From NCBI RefSeq assembly GCF_032062135.1, contig NC_092859.1:155055211-155119210 (forward strand): a stretch of DNA of 64,000 nt, written 5' to 3'. This document shows positions 12,991 to 24,229 of the stretch, piece after piece. The translations under genes were made by a program, and so were the position numbers. Within the stretch, counting starts at the first letter, position 1, and the number at the start of each line of letters is the position of its first letter. The notes under the pieces were generated by a model, which saw nothing but the letters and a program-made list of their open reading frames with translations, did no database searches and was not told the origin of the DNA. Origin of the DNA: Pyxicephalus adspersus. Lineage: Eukaryota > Chordata > Amphibia > Anura > Pyxicephalidae.

Positions 12991-13011
12991 TATTAGATGA
13001 TGTAATATACA

Positions 13012-13115
13012 TATTGTTCATTGGTGTCACCTAAACTGACCATAAAGGTCCCAATTGCTCATTGCTCAAGGAACCCCCAGCAACCCACGATAGAACCCAG
13101 GGTTGAGAAACATTT
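13012..13115 (+). mobile_element. hAT-type MITE, truncated right half
   Basis: Repeats the TTGGTGTCACCTAAACTGACC block and ends GGGTTGAGAAACATTTC, matching the right half of the element immediately upstream. It may be a separate insertion or a local duplication. Confidence 0.7.
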
Positions 13116-14378
13116 CCCTAATCCATAGAGCTCACAGACCACTTACATGTGTACAGACACATTTATATTAATGCACCATAGGAACAGTTGGGGGTGGAAA
13201 AACACATGCTATCAAAGTTGTGAACAGTCCTACTGAACTATGATAAACAGGAAAACAGATTGCATTGTTGATTCTAAATTCCCACCAAGTCTTCTGCAGC
13301 AGATATGGAATATTCTATTGCAGAGTCAGGATCACTATATCAGCAATGGCTTCATTTATAAAGTGCTGGCACGTGATACTCACTGTTGGATGAAACTCGG
13401 TCTGGAAACCTATTGCTAAGGGATATACTCATGTCTGATCCCATTACAGAGACTGTCCATCCTAATGTCTTTAGATCGCACGACAGGTTAACCTATAAAG
13501 CCATAGGAAAGAATTTATTCTCAGCTTCCAGATCATATAACTGAAACCCTTTGTAAAAATCAATGGTAAAATGAAGTGGCCATATATTTTGCAGTAATAT
13601 ATAACTATATAAAGAAGTAGGCAAAGCTCCAATCTGAAAGTTCTCAAAGAAAGGGTGGATTTATTATAACAAAAATGAGCAATGTTTAGCTAATTTCTGA
13701 ACAATTTTTATTTTCTATTTTATTGCCTATTTATCAGTACGTGAGGGACTTTACTAAAATGCAATCACTGGGTCATATCTGGCAAACGCCATCACCTCCT
13801 ATGGAAGGGTTCCAGAACAATCTTTGGGTTTTGCTGTTTTCCTCTGGGAAACTGGAGAGAAATGTTTTCACTGCTGCATTACAAATATTAGGCTTTGTCT
13901 ATGTTTAATGCTTCCCATCTCTTTCTAATGACAGATTTCTGATAGACTGGAGAATTTTTAAGTACCCATGGAATTAATTCTATTTGTAGAGAATTATCCA
14001 GCTGTGATGAATATGCCTAAATGCCTTTTAATTTCTATTTTTGTTACAAAATATTACTTATTTCACATTTACCTTCTCTGGTTACATAGCAAAAACATTA
14101 CAATCACCTTCTAAATTATACTGAAATGGTTTCCAGATACAGAATGGTTCTCAGCAGATCAGTACATTAGAGCTGCAGGATTTTTTTGTAAAAAGCAGGG
14201 TATAAATATATATACATTCCCAGTATTTCAATACATAGCTATCAGGAAAAAGATGCACAATGATTTGACTTGGTTCTACTTATGTTTAGCCACCTGCCCA
14301 AGGCATTAACATTTTACTTTTGTCTTAGCATAACAATACCTGTTCTACAAACCCATTGTTTTATACTCATGTACAAAC

Positions 14379-14601
14379 CTCCGGGTATTCCGGTTTCCTC
14401 CCAATTTCCAAAAGACTTGCAGTTAGGTTAGTTGGCTCCCCCTAAATTGACCTTAGACTGTATTAAAGACATATGACAATGGGAGGGACATTAGATTATG
14501 AGCCCCTTTGAAGGACAGCTAGTGACATGAATATAGGCTTTGTAAAGTGCTGTGTAATATGTTGGCGCTATATAAATACTATGTAATAATAATAAAAATA
14601 A
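14379..14601 (+). mobile_element. tRNA-derived SINE, 3' part
   Basis: Contains GGTTTCCTCCCA, a TGCAGTTAGGTTAGTTGGCT block, GGGACATTAGATTATGAGCC and the tail GGCGCTATATAAATAC followed by TAATAATAAT. It lacks the tRNA-like head present in the 46658 copy. Confidence 0.7.
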
Positions 14602-14612
14602 CCATCATCTGT

Positions 14613-15053
14613 GGTTTGCCTTCAAATCCCTCCACAGCTCTTGTCACATTTACCTTTAGAAAAATACCTCCCTAGCCCTTCCAACGACCTGCTAATGGCT
14701 TCCTCACTCCTCATCACATACATTCCTTCCAAACTTTTCTAGAGCCACCCCAACTTTCTGGAAAGGTCTTCCTCGTCCTATTTGGCTTTCTTCTATTTTC
14801 TGCACATTTACAAAAGCCCTTAAACCCCATCTTTTCAACCTCACCTACCTACCTGTCTCTTAAACCTTAACTACTTACCATCATTTCCTATGCCCCCTTC
14901 TAATGTGAGCTACTTCCTCCACCTCTTAGATTGTAAGCTCTTCGAGGCAGGGTCCGCTCTTCCTCCTGTTTCACTGTCTGTATCTGTCATTTGCAACCCC
15001 TATTTAATGTGCAGCGCTGTGTAATATGTTGGTGCTATATAAATATTGTTTAG
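14613..15053 (+). mobile_element. L2-clade LINE, 3' end
   Basis: The first part aligns with the coding remnant at 62048 (CCTTCAAATCCCTCCACAG..., then TTTTCTAGAGCCACCCC), which encodes the C-terminus of an L2/CR1-type reverse transcriptase. The 3' UTR follows: TTAGATTGTAAGCTCTTCGA and CAGCGCTGTGTAATATG, then GCTATATAAAT. It is 5'-truncated, as is usual for LINEs. Confidence 0.75.
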
Positions 15054-15368
15054 AGCTGAGAACTGAGAACAGGTTAAAAGTGTATCTAAACCCAAAAACA
15101 TAAATAAATACATTGTAGCTTACTAGTTATTAGATTTAATGGCTGCATTGGTTTTTCTAGGCTTAAAACATGAAATGCCTGCGGATCTTGGCAGAAATGT
15201 ATTTATGTCACATTCTGTATGCTGAAAAAACAGCAAAAAAGCTTATTGTTAATTACTAATCTCAATAATTCACCATGTATTTGAGATGAAAAAAGCAGAC
15301 ATGTTTGAAGAGTAATCTAAGTGGAAACCATGGTTGGCCAAATACTGTGGATAAAGCAAAGGCATAGA

Positions 15369-15586
15369 GCCTGATGTAAGAAAGGTCTCCAAGGCTGGAA
15401 AGAATACACTTCCATCAGTGAAGCTGGGTGATCCAGGAAACCAGGGATAGATCTAGTCCAGGATTGAAAACATTTGCTAATAAATAGCGAAAAGCAAAAA
15501 TCCATTCCAGATTTGCTGGATCACCCAGCTTCACTGATGAAAGTGTATTCTCTCCAGCCTCGGAGAGCTTTAATTAACCAGGTCCA
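15369..15586. mobile_element. Fold-back MITE, subtype B
   Basis: Left arm CATCAGTGAAGCTGGGTGAT; right arm ATCACCCAGCTTCACTGATG, which is exactly complementary. The element is bounded by degraded CCTGATGTAAG / TTAACCAGGTCC. Confidence 0.85.
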
Positions 15587-15898
15587 ATGTGTAGGCACCA
15601 AGGGAAAGAAAGTGTGATTTTTGCAAAATCACGAGGTTAAAATAAAGAGGGGGGGGGGCATGCTGCCACCACACAAGGACTAGTAAAATATGCTTTCAAA
15701 CATTTTTTGGGGAGAAAAACCTTCACCTCCTAGCTAATAGGTACAATTTTAAGTGAGAGTAAATCTTCAAAATGAGGAAAATCTCCTCTTAGAGAGATGT
15801 CACTGGAACTGGAGTCTCCATAAAATTATTTCACCTCTATTGGCTCTAGTGGCCACTAAATATAATATTTTTCCTTGCTTTCTTCACCAGGACACATA

Positions 15899-16115
15899 GG
15901 GCCAGATTTAATATAGCTTCCCAAGACTGGAGAAGATAGACTATCATCGGAGAACCTGACAGATCCAGCAAACCTGAAATGAATCTGGAAAACATCTGCA
16001 AGCTAATAGCAAATGTTTTTTTTAAGAAATCAATTGCAAGTTTGCTGGATTAACCAGGTACTCCCATGATAGTCTATTGTCTGCAGTCTTAGAGAGATTT
16101 AATAAATCAAGTCCA
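15899..16115. mobile_element. Fold-back MITE, subtype A
   Basis: GGGCCAGATTTAATATAGC at the left, with GGAGAAGATAGACTATCAT in the arm, and CATGATAGTCTATTGTCTGC with TTTAATAAATCAAGTCC at the right. Confidence 0.8.
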
Positions 16116-17162
16116 TAGAGTGGCTGATTCTCTTAATTAGAGAAACATAGATCAATAAAAACCTGGAATGGGTTCTAATCTTTTCTGGATCTATCCATAA
16201 CTAATAAGATATAATGATATGCTTCAATATCTCCTGACTCATGTCATACCTTTCCCAATCAGCACCTTAAACCAGTGGTCCAGTTATGTTTAATTTTTCA
16301 TGTCAGCAAAATTTATAACTATTTATAGGTTATCACATGATTTATAGAAGATATTAATTCATGGCATTAGGGATAAGAGCCAGGTGGTTGGTTTGTTTCA
16401 AATTGGCTAAAATGTCATTCAAAATAATTTCGCCCATCATACCGTGAGTTGAGGTTAGCTCAAAAATAGTAATCTAGTATACTAAAAGTTATAAACTCTA
16501 CAAACTAAGCTAACTTTATTTAAAATAGATTCTTATCAAAGCTTTCCTATAGTATCACCAAATGTTCTGAGCATATCCTTCCAAGAAAATGTAATCCACT
16601 TGCATTTGGAGAGGAAACTTGGACTGAAAGTAGGGATTGTGAATTGGTTTAGTTGGGAAACATAGACGTAAGAGGTGTTCTAGAAGTTTGCTTCATCGTG
16701 AAACAAATGACATCTGCCTAATTTTCTGGCCAAAGAAGTCAGATACAATATTCCATGTAGAATGCCCTACTATAGCTGAATGAGATATTATAATCTACTC
16801 CCACACACATTTACACACTCCTCATTCCACAAAAACATAACAATTACAGCTTTTCATCAGTCAAGGTGCCTATAAACAATGAATAAATTATAAGCCAGAC
16901 ACTTCGGGCCAAAATCAGTCATCAAAGTAGAAAATCAGCATGTGTTTAATGTATATTTGTTTTTGGTGTCATGAGCTCTTGCTGCTCACTGGAGGTGGAA
17001 ATCCCAAAGTTCCCCTAAAAGTCATTAGATCCTAAAATAATCCCTACAGTAAAAGACTTATTAACATTTTAGGTAATAAATACAGCTCAGTGTATACATT
17101 AACTCTCAGACTTTAGGTCCTACCTTTTTAATCAACCCTTATAGCTTGTTGTCAGTCTAACC

Positions 17163-17465
17163 CAGTGTTTCTCAGTCAGGGTTCCATAAAACGCTAGGAT
17201 TCTTCAAGAGGTTTCTGGGGGTTCCTTCGGAAATGAGCAGTTTGTTCCTCTCGGGGCAGTTGAAGTGACACTAATGATCTTTTTGGCTATCTGTTAGAGG
17301 TGACAACTTTCTCAGGGATGGGCAGCAATATAAGAGGCATTCTTCCCACTGACCACCACATTAACTTACTGTGAGCTGTGGATAAAGAATTTATAACAGG
17401 GGTTCCCTGAAGACCCAAAAGTTATTTTAAGGGTATCCTCATTTTAAAAAGTTTGGGAAATACTG
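17163..17465 (-). mobile_element. hAT-type non-autonomous element with exact 8-bp TSD
   Basis: Starts CAGTGTTTCTCAGTC and ends with the degraded inverse. It is flanked by GTCTAACC on both sides (17155-17162 and 17466-17473). The 8-bp duplication and CAGTG terminus are hallmarks of the hAT superfamily. Orientation is opposite to the 12719 copy. Confidence 0.88.
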
Positions 17466-17588
17466 GTCTAACCCTTTACCTACCCCACATAATACAGTGC
17501 CATAACTATACACTCCCCAATACTTAAAAGGTAACTATTGACCTACATTTGAAGAGCATGTTCAAGAGTTAAAAGAAATTGGAACAAC

Positions 17589-17918
17589 TTATTATTAATA
17601 TTATTATTAAACAGTATTTATATAGCGCAAACATATTATGCAACACTCTACAAAGTCCATAGTCATGTCACTAGCTGTCCTTCAAAGGGGCTCACAATCT
17701 AATGTCCCTATCATAGTCATATGTCTTTATAACAGTCTAAGGTAAACTTTGGGGGGTGAAAAATAACCTAATTGCATGTTTTTAGAATGTGGGAGAAAAC
17801 CCATGCAAACACAACGAGAATCTGCAAACTCAGTACAGATATAGTCCTGGCCGAGAATTGAACCTGGGACCTAGCGCTGAAAAGGTTGGAGTGCTAACCT
17901 TTGAGCCATTGTGTGGCC
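17589..17918 (-). mobile_element. tRNA-derived SINE, near full length
   Basis: On the minus strand it reads: a tRNA-like head with degraded A- and B-box blocks (B box in CCCAGGTTCAATTC), the GTGGGAGG-type middle, and a 3' tail with GACATTAGATTGTGAGCCCC ending in ATATAAATAC-like sequence and TAATAATA units. Same family as 46658-46969. Confidence 0.75.
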
Positions 17919-17999
17919 ATATTTATATCAGCTGGTTTACATAATCCTGGGCAAGGGTATTCCAAAAGCCCATTTAGACCTAAACCCTACCAAGACATG

Positions 18000-20205
18000 A
18001 TGGTCTTCTGTTCCTCTGATTACACAAGTAATGCAGTAGATGGGTTTTAGTGAATGAGAATTATGGGTGTGATACTGTACAATCCAAAATGCCAAAGCAC
18101 TCGATGGATCTGGTATTATCATCTCAAATATTTTGACTGCCTGCTGTTGGCTTTATGATCTGTTTGGTCACCCCTAAGAGTATTTTCTTATCTGTATGTT
18201 GTTTCAGTGACTCTTCCTGTCTATTCCCAACCCATTAGAGGCTTAGGGGGGTTTTGGACGCAGACACTAAGTACTCACACTTAAGGCAATCTTTGGAGGG
18301 GACGGGAAACCACAGATACTTTTTTTTACCACGTCCAGATAAAAAGTGTTTGACTTTTACAATACTGGAACTTTTAAACATTGGGGAGAGGGGCCCAGAA
18401 ATTTCTAATGGCAGCCCTTCTTACACCGTCTCTGAACAAATTTACCATTTGTCCCATTTCCACACTATGATCAAGTTCTACAATGTTTCACTTTCACACT
18501 AATTTTACTCCAATACTATTTGTCTCTAAATGTCACACCAGCAACTGGCACTATCTATTGGTCAGTTTTTGAGCTTTTCTAGAGCTAAAATGTCTAAATC
18601 AGCCCCAAATCAGTCATCATGCTGTCCATTAAAACAAGTGTAACCATCTAGTGCTGCAAAGGCCAAAGTGCTGCCCTGAGATATCCATTAATAATGGCCA
18701 AAGCTACTAATCTCCAATACGTTTAATCAAAACAAAAAGAGTAACCATTGCCTAAAACTTAAACCTAACCCTAGAATGCAACTAATTCCTGTTCACTGAT
18801 CCCTGACTTTAGTACTGACCTAAACTAACTCCTTAAATATACCCAACTAACCACCTCCTGATTGCATCCTCACCTACTTTTGTACCTGAGTGCTAACCAA
18901 CGAGCCCCATAATACTAATTAGTTATCATATTTGGCTGGAATCCACTTGAGCAGCAAATAATACAAAGTTCATTTTGTATGTTTTATGATATGTTCTGTT
19001 GTGATTAATTGCAAAGTCAGCCTTGGCATCTAAATATTAATATACCCTTTTATTAGTGAATCCATGCTGGGTGGTTTAATTTTTGCCTCTACGGGAATGA
19101 CAATAAGACTTTTCAGACCAGAAACCCAAGCCTTACATCCAACTTCATAGCTAACTCTGATCTAAAGCCATGTACATTTTTACATACATAACCCAAATTT
19201 CATTTTACTTCCCACCCAGCGAGTCTCCAGTAGTTAGCACTGATCCACGGAGCTCACACAGCAGCTGAAAACCCGAGATTACATGTAGACATGTTCCCTC
19301 CATGAAGCCCTGCCCTTCTGTTTAGATGGAGAGCATTGGTGTGTGACATAAGCAAACAATTACCACACCGGGGCCCCTCTACATCCAACTTCTATCCTGA
19401 CTGTAATGAATACTTTGTTAGTCATTCCATGGACTTAAGTTAATGCTTCTGAGTTTCTTAAGCACGTTTACTTATGGGAATCCTATCACCTGAGATCTTT
19501 GCGTTCTGCGTCACCAGAAAAAACTGCCCATAAACCACTTGTTTCCTGTTAGTATCATTGTTACAGATTACGTATTATATACTGGAGGCAAAACTGCATG
19601 CAAAATAGCTGCAACTACTACAGAATCATACTATTAAATTATTTGCTTTAGGCTATGGAACGATGGTAGATGATTGCCGCCCAAGATAATCAATCGTGAT
19701 CGTCTCTGGCTACAATCTAGCATGTGTACAGTGGTCCCCTCGGCATCAGTTATTCATAAGTCTTGGACTGGATAAATAATAAGTAAGGATGACCTCTGTT
19801 ATTCCCTTTGGAGGGGCATAGCAGGGTGCCATTCCCAAAGAAAATCCCATTGATTCCTATCATAATTCCTGCTAGCCTGCTGTATCACAACATAGATGGT
19901 CTCTACCAAGGAATACCTGGGATTTAGATGCATGCTCAAAACAAGTGGGGAGCTGGTTGGACATTTTACAATGGCTATGGCTCCCTATAGGCTGCACAGC
20001 ATAGATTTTGCAGGAGTGTGAACAGGTGAGTTAAAACTTGGTAGGTGGACTTAGGAGGTATCTGAAAAACCAATGTACAAATGTATAGATATCCTTTAAT
20101 GCAGTGGGTTTGAACATATAAGATATTGGGGACTTTAACTGTTGCCCCTGAAAGTACCAAAGGGCCATACACAATATTCAGTATAATGAAATACTACAGA
20201 ACTCT
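18000..20205. other. Intron stretch without recognisable feature
   Basis: I see no exon, RNA gene or well-defined repeat here apart from a short resemblance at 19660-19740 (CATGTGTACAGT) to the repeat at 59655-59945. Confidence 0.4.
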
Positions 20206-20210
20206 GTTAG

Positions 20211-21083
20211 TGACTGTCTGCAGACGTAAAAGAGATAGTCAGAGACTCCAGACATAGTACAGGAGACTGTCAGAGACTCCAGACAGTACAGGAGATTGTC
20301 AGAGACTGCAGACATTGTACAGAAGACGGTCAGAGAATGCAGACATGGTAGAGGAGACGGTCAGAGACTGCAGACATAGTACAGGAAATAGTCAGAGACT
20401 GCAGACATAGTACAGGAGAAGGTCAGAGACTGCAGACATGGTAGAGGAGATGGTCAGAGAATGCAGACATGGTAGATGAGATGGTCAGAGACTGCAGACA
20501 TTGTACAAGAGACGGTCAGAGACTGCAGACATAGTACAGAAGAGAGTCAGAGACTGCAGACAGTACAGAAGACGGTCAGAGACTGCAGACATAGTACAGG
20601 AGATGGTCTGAGACTGCCGACAGTACAGGAGACGGACAGAGACTGCAGACATAGTACAGGAGANNNNNNNNNNNNNNNNNNNNNNNNNNNNNNNNNNNNN
20701 NNNNNNNNNNNNNNNNNNNNNNNNNNNNNNNNNNNNNNNNNNNNNNNNNNNNNNNNNNNNNNNNNNNNNNNNNNNNNNNNNNNNNNNNNNNNNNNNNNNN
20801 NNNNNNNNNNNNNNNNNNNNNNNNNNNNNNNNNNNNNNNNNNNNNNNNNNNNNNNNNNNNNNNNNNNNNNNNNNNNNNNNNNNNNNNNNNNNNNNNNNNN
20901 NNNNNNNNNNNACAGTACAGGAGACGGTCAGAGACTGCAGACATAGTACAGGAGATGGTCAGAGACACAGACAGTACAGGAGACGGTCAGAGACTGCAGA
21001 TATAGTACAGGAGATGGTCTGAGACTGCCGACATAGTACAGGAGATGGTCAGAGACACAGACATGGTACAGGAGATGGTCGTG
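20211..21083. repeat. Minisatellite, unit about 28-31 bp, with assembly gap
   Basis: Tandem units of the form CAGAGACTGCAGACATAGTA followed by CAGGAGACGGT or close variants; some units are 3 bp shorter (CAGACAGTACAG). A 248-base N run (20664-20911) interrupts it, so the real array is probably longer or was collapsed. Long open frames across it on both strands exist only because the unit lacks stops in some phases. Confidence 0.95.
20664..20911. other. Assembly gap (248 N)
   Basis: Run of N inside the minisatellite; the missing sequence is presumably more of the same repeat. Confidence 1.
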
Positions 21084-21189
21084 GCACTGCACTTTAAAAC
21101 AGGCCCATCTCAAAATTTTTAACTGTATAAAAAAAGGATAGAAAAACCTTTTAAATAAGGTAAAATGTATTTTATAACTCTCCCCTTCT

Positions 21190-21560
21190 GCCACGACATT
21201 AAAAACTTAATGGGAGCACAGAGCCTCTTGGAAAACATACATCACGTATCCCAGGAGGCATTGGGCTGCTCCTTTTGTGCATGGCAGATCTCTGACATGG
21301 GCAGAATAGGCTTTCTCCTGCAATGGGGAAAAAAGTGCCAATCCCACATATGCACAGTGAGATCGGCACTCTTTTTCTGCCCATTTTCAGCAGGCTACAA
21401 TTTTTAAATGCTCTCACCTCTTATCACCCCATCTTGGGCACTGCCATCTTCATCTTTGTTTTCGGGATCATCAGCCATCTGAATTGGCAAGGCCAGAATC
21501 ATTTAACTCCTGCACATGCTCCTGCAGCAGGGCGTATGTCTGGATACCCAGAAGAAAAGA
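21190..21560. repeat. Unclassified interspersed repeat, copy 2
   Basis: Related to 1240-1480 (TCCCAGGAGGCATTGGGCTG) and to 36110-36430 (GCAGCAGGGCGTATG, TGGATACCCAGAAG). It contains an imperfect palindrome at 21322-21385 with GGAAAAAAGTGCCAATC paired to GATCGGCACTCTTTTTC, which produces mirrored open frames on both strands. Confidence 0.5.
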
Positions 21561-22935
21561 TTGCAAAGAGTCAGGCAACTTTATTTTTTTGCGCAAGATT
21601 TTTTTCCTTGCATGCTTACAATTATTTCCTAATAAAGTTTATTACAATATTAATGCAGGTTCTAAGATAGCTATCTATTTAGGATTTTTTGGCAATAGGA
21701 AGGCACTTTAAATGACAGTCAGAACCTTTACTGTGATTCCATGCACACCATCCAGCACAGTGCTTCAGGGATGCAGAGGTCCCCTTTGTCAAAGCAACAT
21801 GATTTTATATTTGTCTGTCCTCAGCACCAGCTAGAATTGAGCTAGAATTTTTTTATTCAAGAAATGCAGGTGGAATAATTGCTGATTGAGCTAAATATAT
21901 ACATTTTCTTTGTGTCTTGTGAGAAGAACATGTACTGTTGGGAAGGACAGGTTTGCAAACCTATGCTTGGGATAATATAGAACATATGTGTAACTGTTCT
22001 AGATTATCTGGACAATAAGATTAAGGTTTAAAAATCCAAAAGTTATGTTGTTAGCTAGGAGTTTCCTCGGTGCACAATATGTGGCACACTGTCAATGCTG
22101 CAGATGGTTCAGCTGAATCCGAAGAACCATATGTTGCCAATATATATAAATATATATATATTCCCACTTCAAACAAGTGTGCGAATGTTCCCAGGCAGGA
22201 AAGGTGCTATCAGCACGGGGCCGAGCTAGGGCAGTGTGAACAGACGCAAAGCAGACCTTGCTCTTCAGTTGGGCTATTTCAGGGCACCTGCTCTTAGCAA
22301 TAGCTAGGAAGTGCTGGGTGAAGGACAATGTTGGGGGGATACGGAACTGTGTTATGCAAAACAATAGTGATGTATAGCACTTCAGTACTTGGCGTGGAAA
22401 ACATGTTTATCATTGTGATTATCACAACTGCAGCAGTATTGCACACTGCTTAAAATAAGGCTGTCAGGTTATTGTTGCCAATATTTAAAACAAGATTCAG
22501 GTTCTTAATTTGTGTATCTAACTGCGTCATTTTCAATATTATCTCCTGGCATTGACATCTTAATAAATGCCTAAAAATGATATTCGTACTACAATTATAT
22601 ATACATTTTGTTTATATGCATCCATTATGAAATATTAAAGTAAAGCCCCCAGCTTTTCCTTGTTGTACAGGTTTCCGGCCCCTTCAGTTCAGAGTTGCAT
22701 GATCCAGCAATGTCCAAAGATGTCCAAAGAAAGCATCCCAAACCAATGTTGGCCTCCTCAAAAACCAGTATAGGCACTTTCAAAGATGCTATGCTAGATA
22801 TGGTCTTCGGAGACTAGGGAACTGTGGGAATGGCTTTCTTCCAACTTCATAACTCAATAGTGATGTCACATCCCATACAAAGGTTCTTACTGAGCAGGTT
22901 TTACATGATGAGAGGTATTATATGATGTATTAGAT

Positions 22936-23184
22936 CAGTGTTTCTCAAGCTCTATAGTATGATAGAACCCCTTGAAAAAACAGTCTTCAGGGAACCCCGG
23001 CTTTAATTCCTATATCCATAAATCACAATATATCAGTTTGGTGGTCAGTGGGAAGAATTCCTCTTACATCGCTGGCCAATGGGGAAATTGTCACCCTTAC
23101 AGATAGCCAAAAAGATCATTGGTGTCACCTAAACTGACCTGAGAGGTACAGATTCTCATTGTTCAAGGAACCCCTACTACAGTG
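22936..23184 (+). mobile_element. hAT-type non-autonomous element with exact 8-bp TSD
   Basis: Begins CAGTGTTTCTCAAGC and ends TACTACAGTG. The flanks are TATTAGAT on both sides (22928-22935 and 23185-23192). It lies only about 110 bp upstream of the exon 2 splice acceptor. Confidence 0.88.
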
Positions 23185-23294
23185 TATTAGATTATGATAT
23201 ATATATTATAACATAGTTATGTGATAAGGTTTGGATACTGACTGTCTTTTTTTCTCCAATTCCTCATTCTAATGTTATGTTTTTTCTTTATTAG

Positions 23295-24229
23295 ATCTGT
23301 CCATGCCATACAGCGATATTCCGGGGGTGACAAAATATCCCTTACTCTTCAACTTTTCTATTCCTCACCATGAAGCTATAGTAATGGCTGAACTTAAACT
23401 TTACATCCTGGTCCCAAGAGACAGGGTTCCATATGGTGGAGTGGGGACAAAAGTCACTATTCATGAAATACGTGGGGATGAGGATGGGACAAGAAATGCT
23501 ATAGAACTTGCCTCCAGACTGGTTTTAAAAGCAAACAGTGAGTGGGAGATGTTCGATATAACCGAAGCCGTCCGACGTTGGAGCAGATCAGAATTTACCA
23601 CTCGAAGGTTGGAAGTACATTTACAAAATCCAGACATTGACCTTGAGGATGCTGGAGAAGGGAAACTGGACATAGATGTGAAACCAGAAAGTAAGCATGA
23701 ACCTTTGCTTGTGGTTTTTTCTGATGATCAAAGTAGTGAAAAGAAGGAAGAAAAGGAGGAATTGAATGAGATGATTAACCATGAGCAAGCTATAGATCAA
23801 GAGAATGGAGAATTTGGTGGCATAGGTAACATGCCCAGTGAAGAGTCTTTGTTGCAGATGAGGTCTAACATTATTTACGATGCCAGTTCCCGCATTCGAA
23901 GAAATGCAAAGGGTAATACCTGCAGGAAAACCTCGCTTTACATTGACTTCAAGGAAATTGGATGGGACTCCTGGATCATTGCGCCATCAGGATATGAAGC
24001 CTATGAATGCCGAGGGGTCTGCACGTACCCCTTAACAGAAAATGTTACACCCACCAAACATGCTATTGCTCAAACTCTGGTCCACATGAAGAACTCTCAG
24101 AAAGCATCTAAAGCTTGTTGTGTAGCAACAAAACTGGATCCTATATCCATACTTTATCTGGATTCAGGAGTTGTCACTTACAAGTTCAAATACGAAGGCA
24201 TGGTTGTGTCAGAATGTGGGTGTAGATAG
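23295..24229 (+). CDS. BMP10: BMP10 coding exon 2 (propeptide and mature growth factor)
   Basis: Encodes residues 107 (split Asp codon) to 417 plus a TAG stop. The acceptor is a long pyrimidine tract ending TTTATTAG at 23294, and joining to exon 1 restores the conserved NEDL. The propeptide continues with [14 protein letters not shown] (sequon at Asn126) and an acidic linker containing SDDQSS and EELNEMI, both shared with human BMP10. The furin site RIRR is at residues 306-309. The mature domain (residues 310-417, from 23903) is 108 residues, the same length as human, with cysteines at mature positions 7, 36, 40, 72, 73, 105 and 107; Cys72 is the expected interchain cysteine. It ends SECGCR. 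The total of 417 residues compares with 424 in human. The ligand circulates as a dimer associated with its prodomain and binds ALK1 and BMPR2/activin type II receptors (family knowledge). No frameshift or missing key residue is visible. A sequon at mature Asn47 is unusual. Confidence 0.98.

Larger units (their letters stand above)
8663..23294 (+). other. BMP10: BMP10 intron 1 (14.6 kb)
   Basis: The single coding intron begins GTAAGATG and ends TTTATTAG, and it is phase 1. It is filled with repeats: an AT microsatellite, four fold-back MITEs, four hAT copies, an L2 LINE tail, two SINE copies, a minisatellite with an assembly gap, and an unclassified repeat near 21190-21560. No additional exon is recognisable. 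The N gap means its true length is uncertain. Confidence 0.9.

Noticed and set aside
20476..20968. Long open frames on both strands through the minisatellite and N gap
   Set aside because: The frame is held open by a stop-free tandem unit and by N bases; no protein signature.
23295..24229. Identification as GDF2 (BMP9) instead of BMP10
   Set aside because: The mature domain ([27 protein letters not shown]) and propeptide (KYPLLFN, EELNEMI) match BMP10 better; GDF2 differs at these places.
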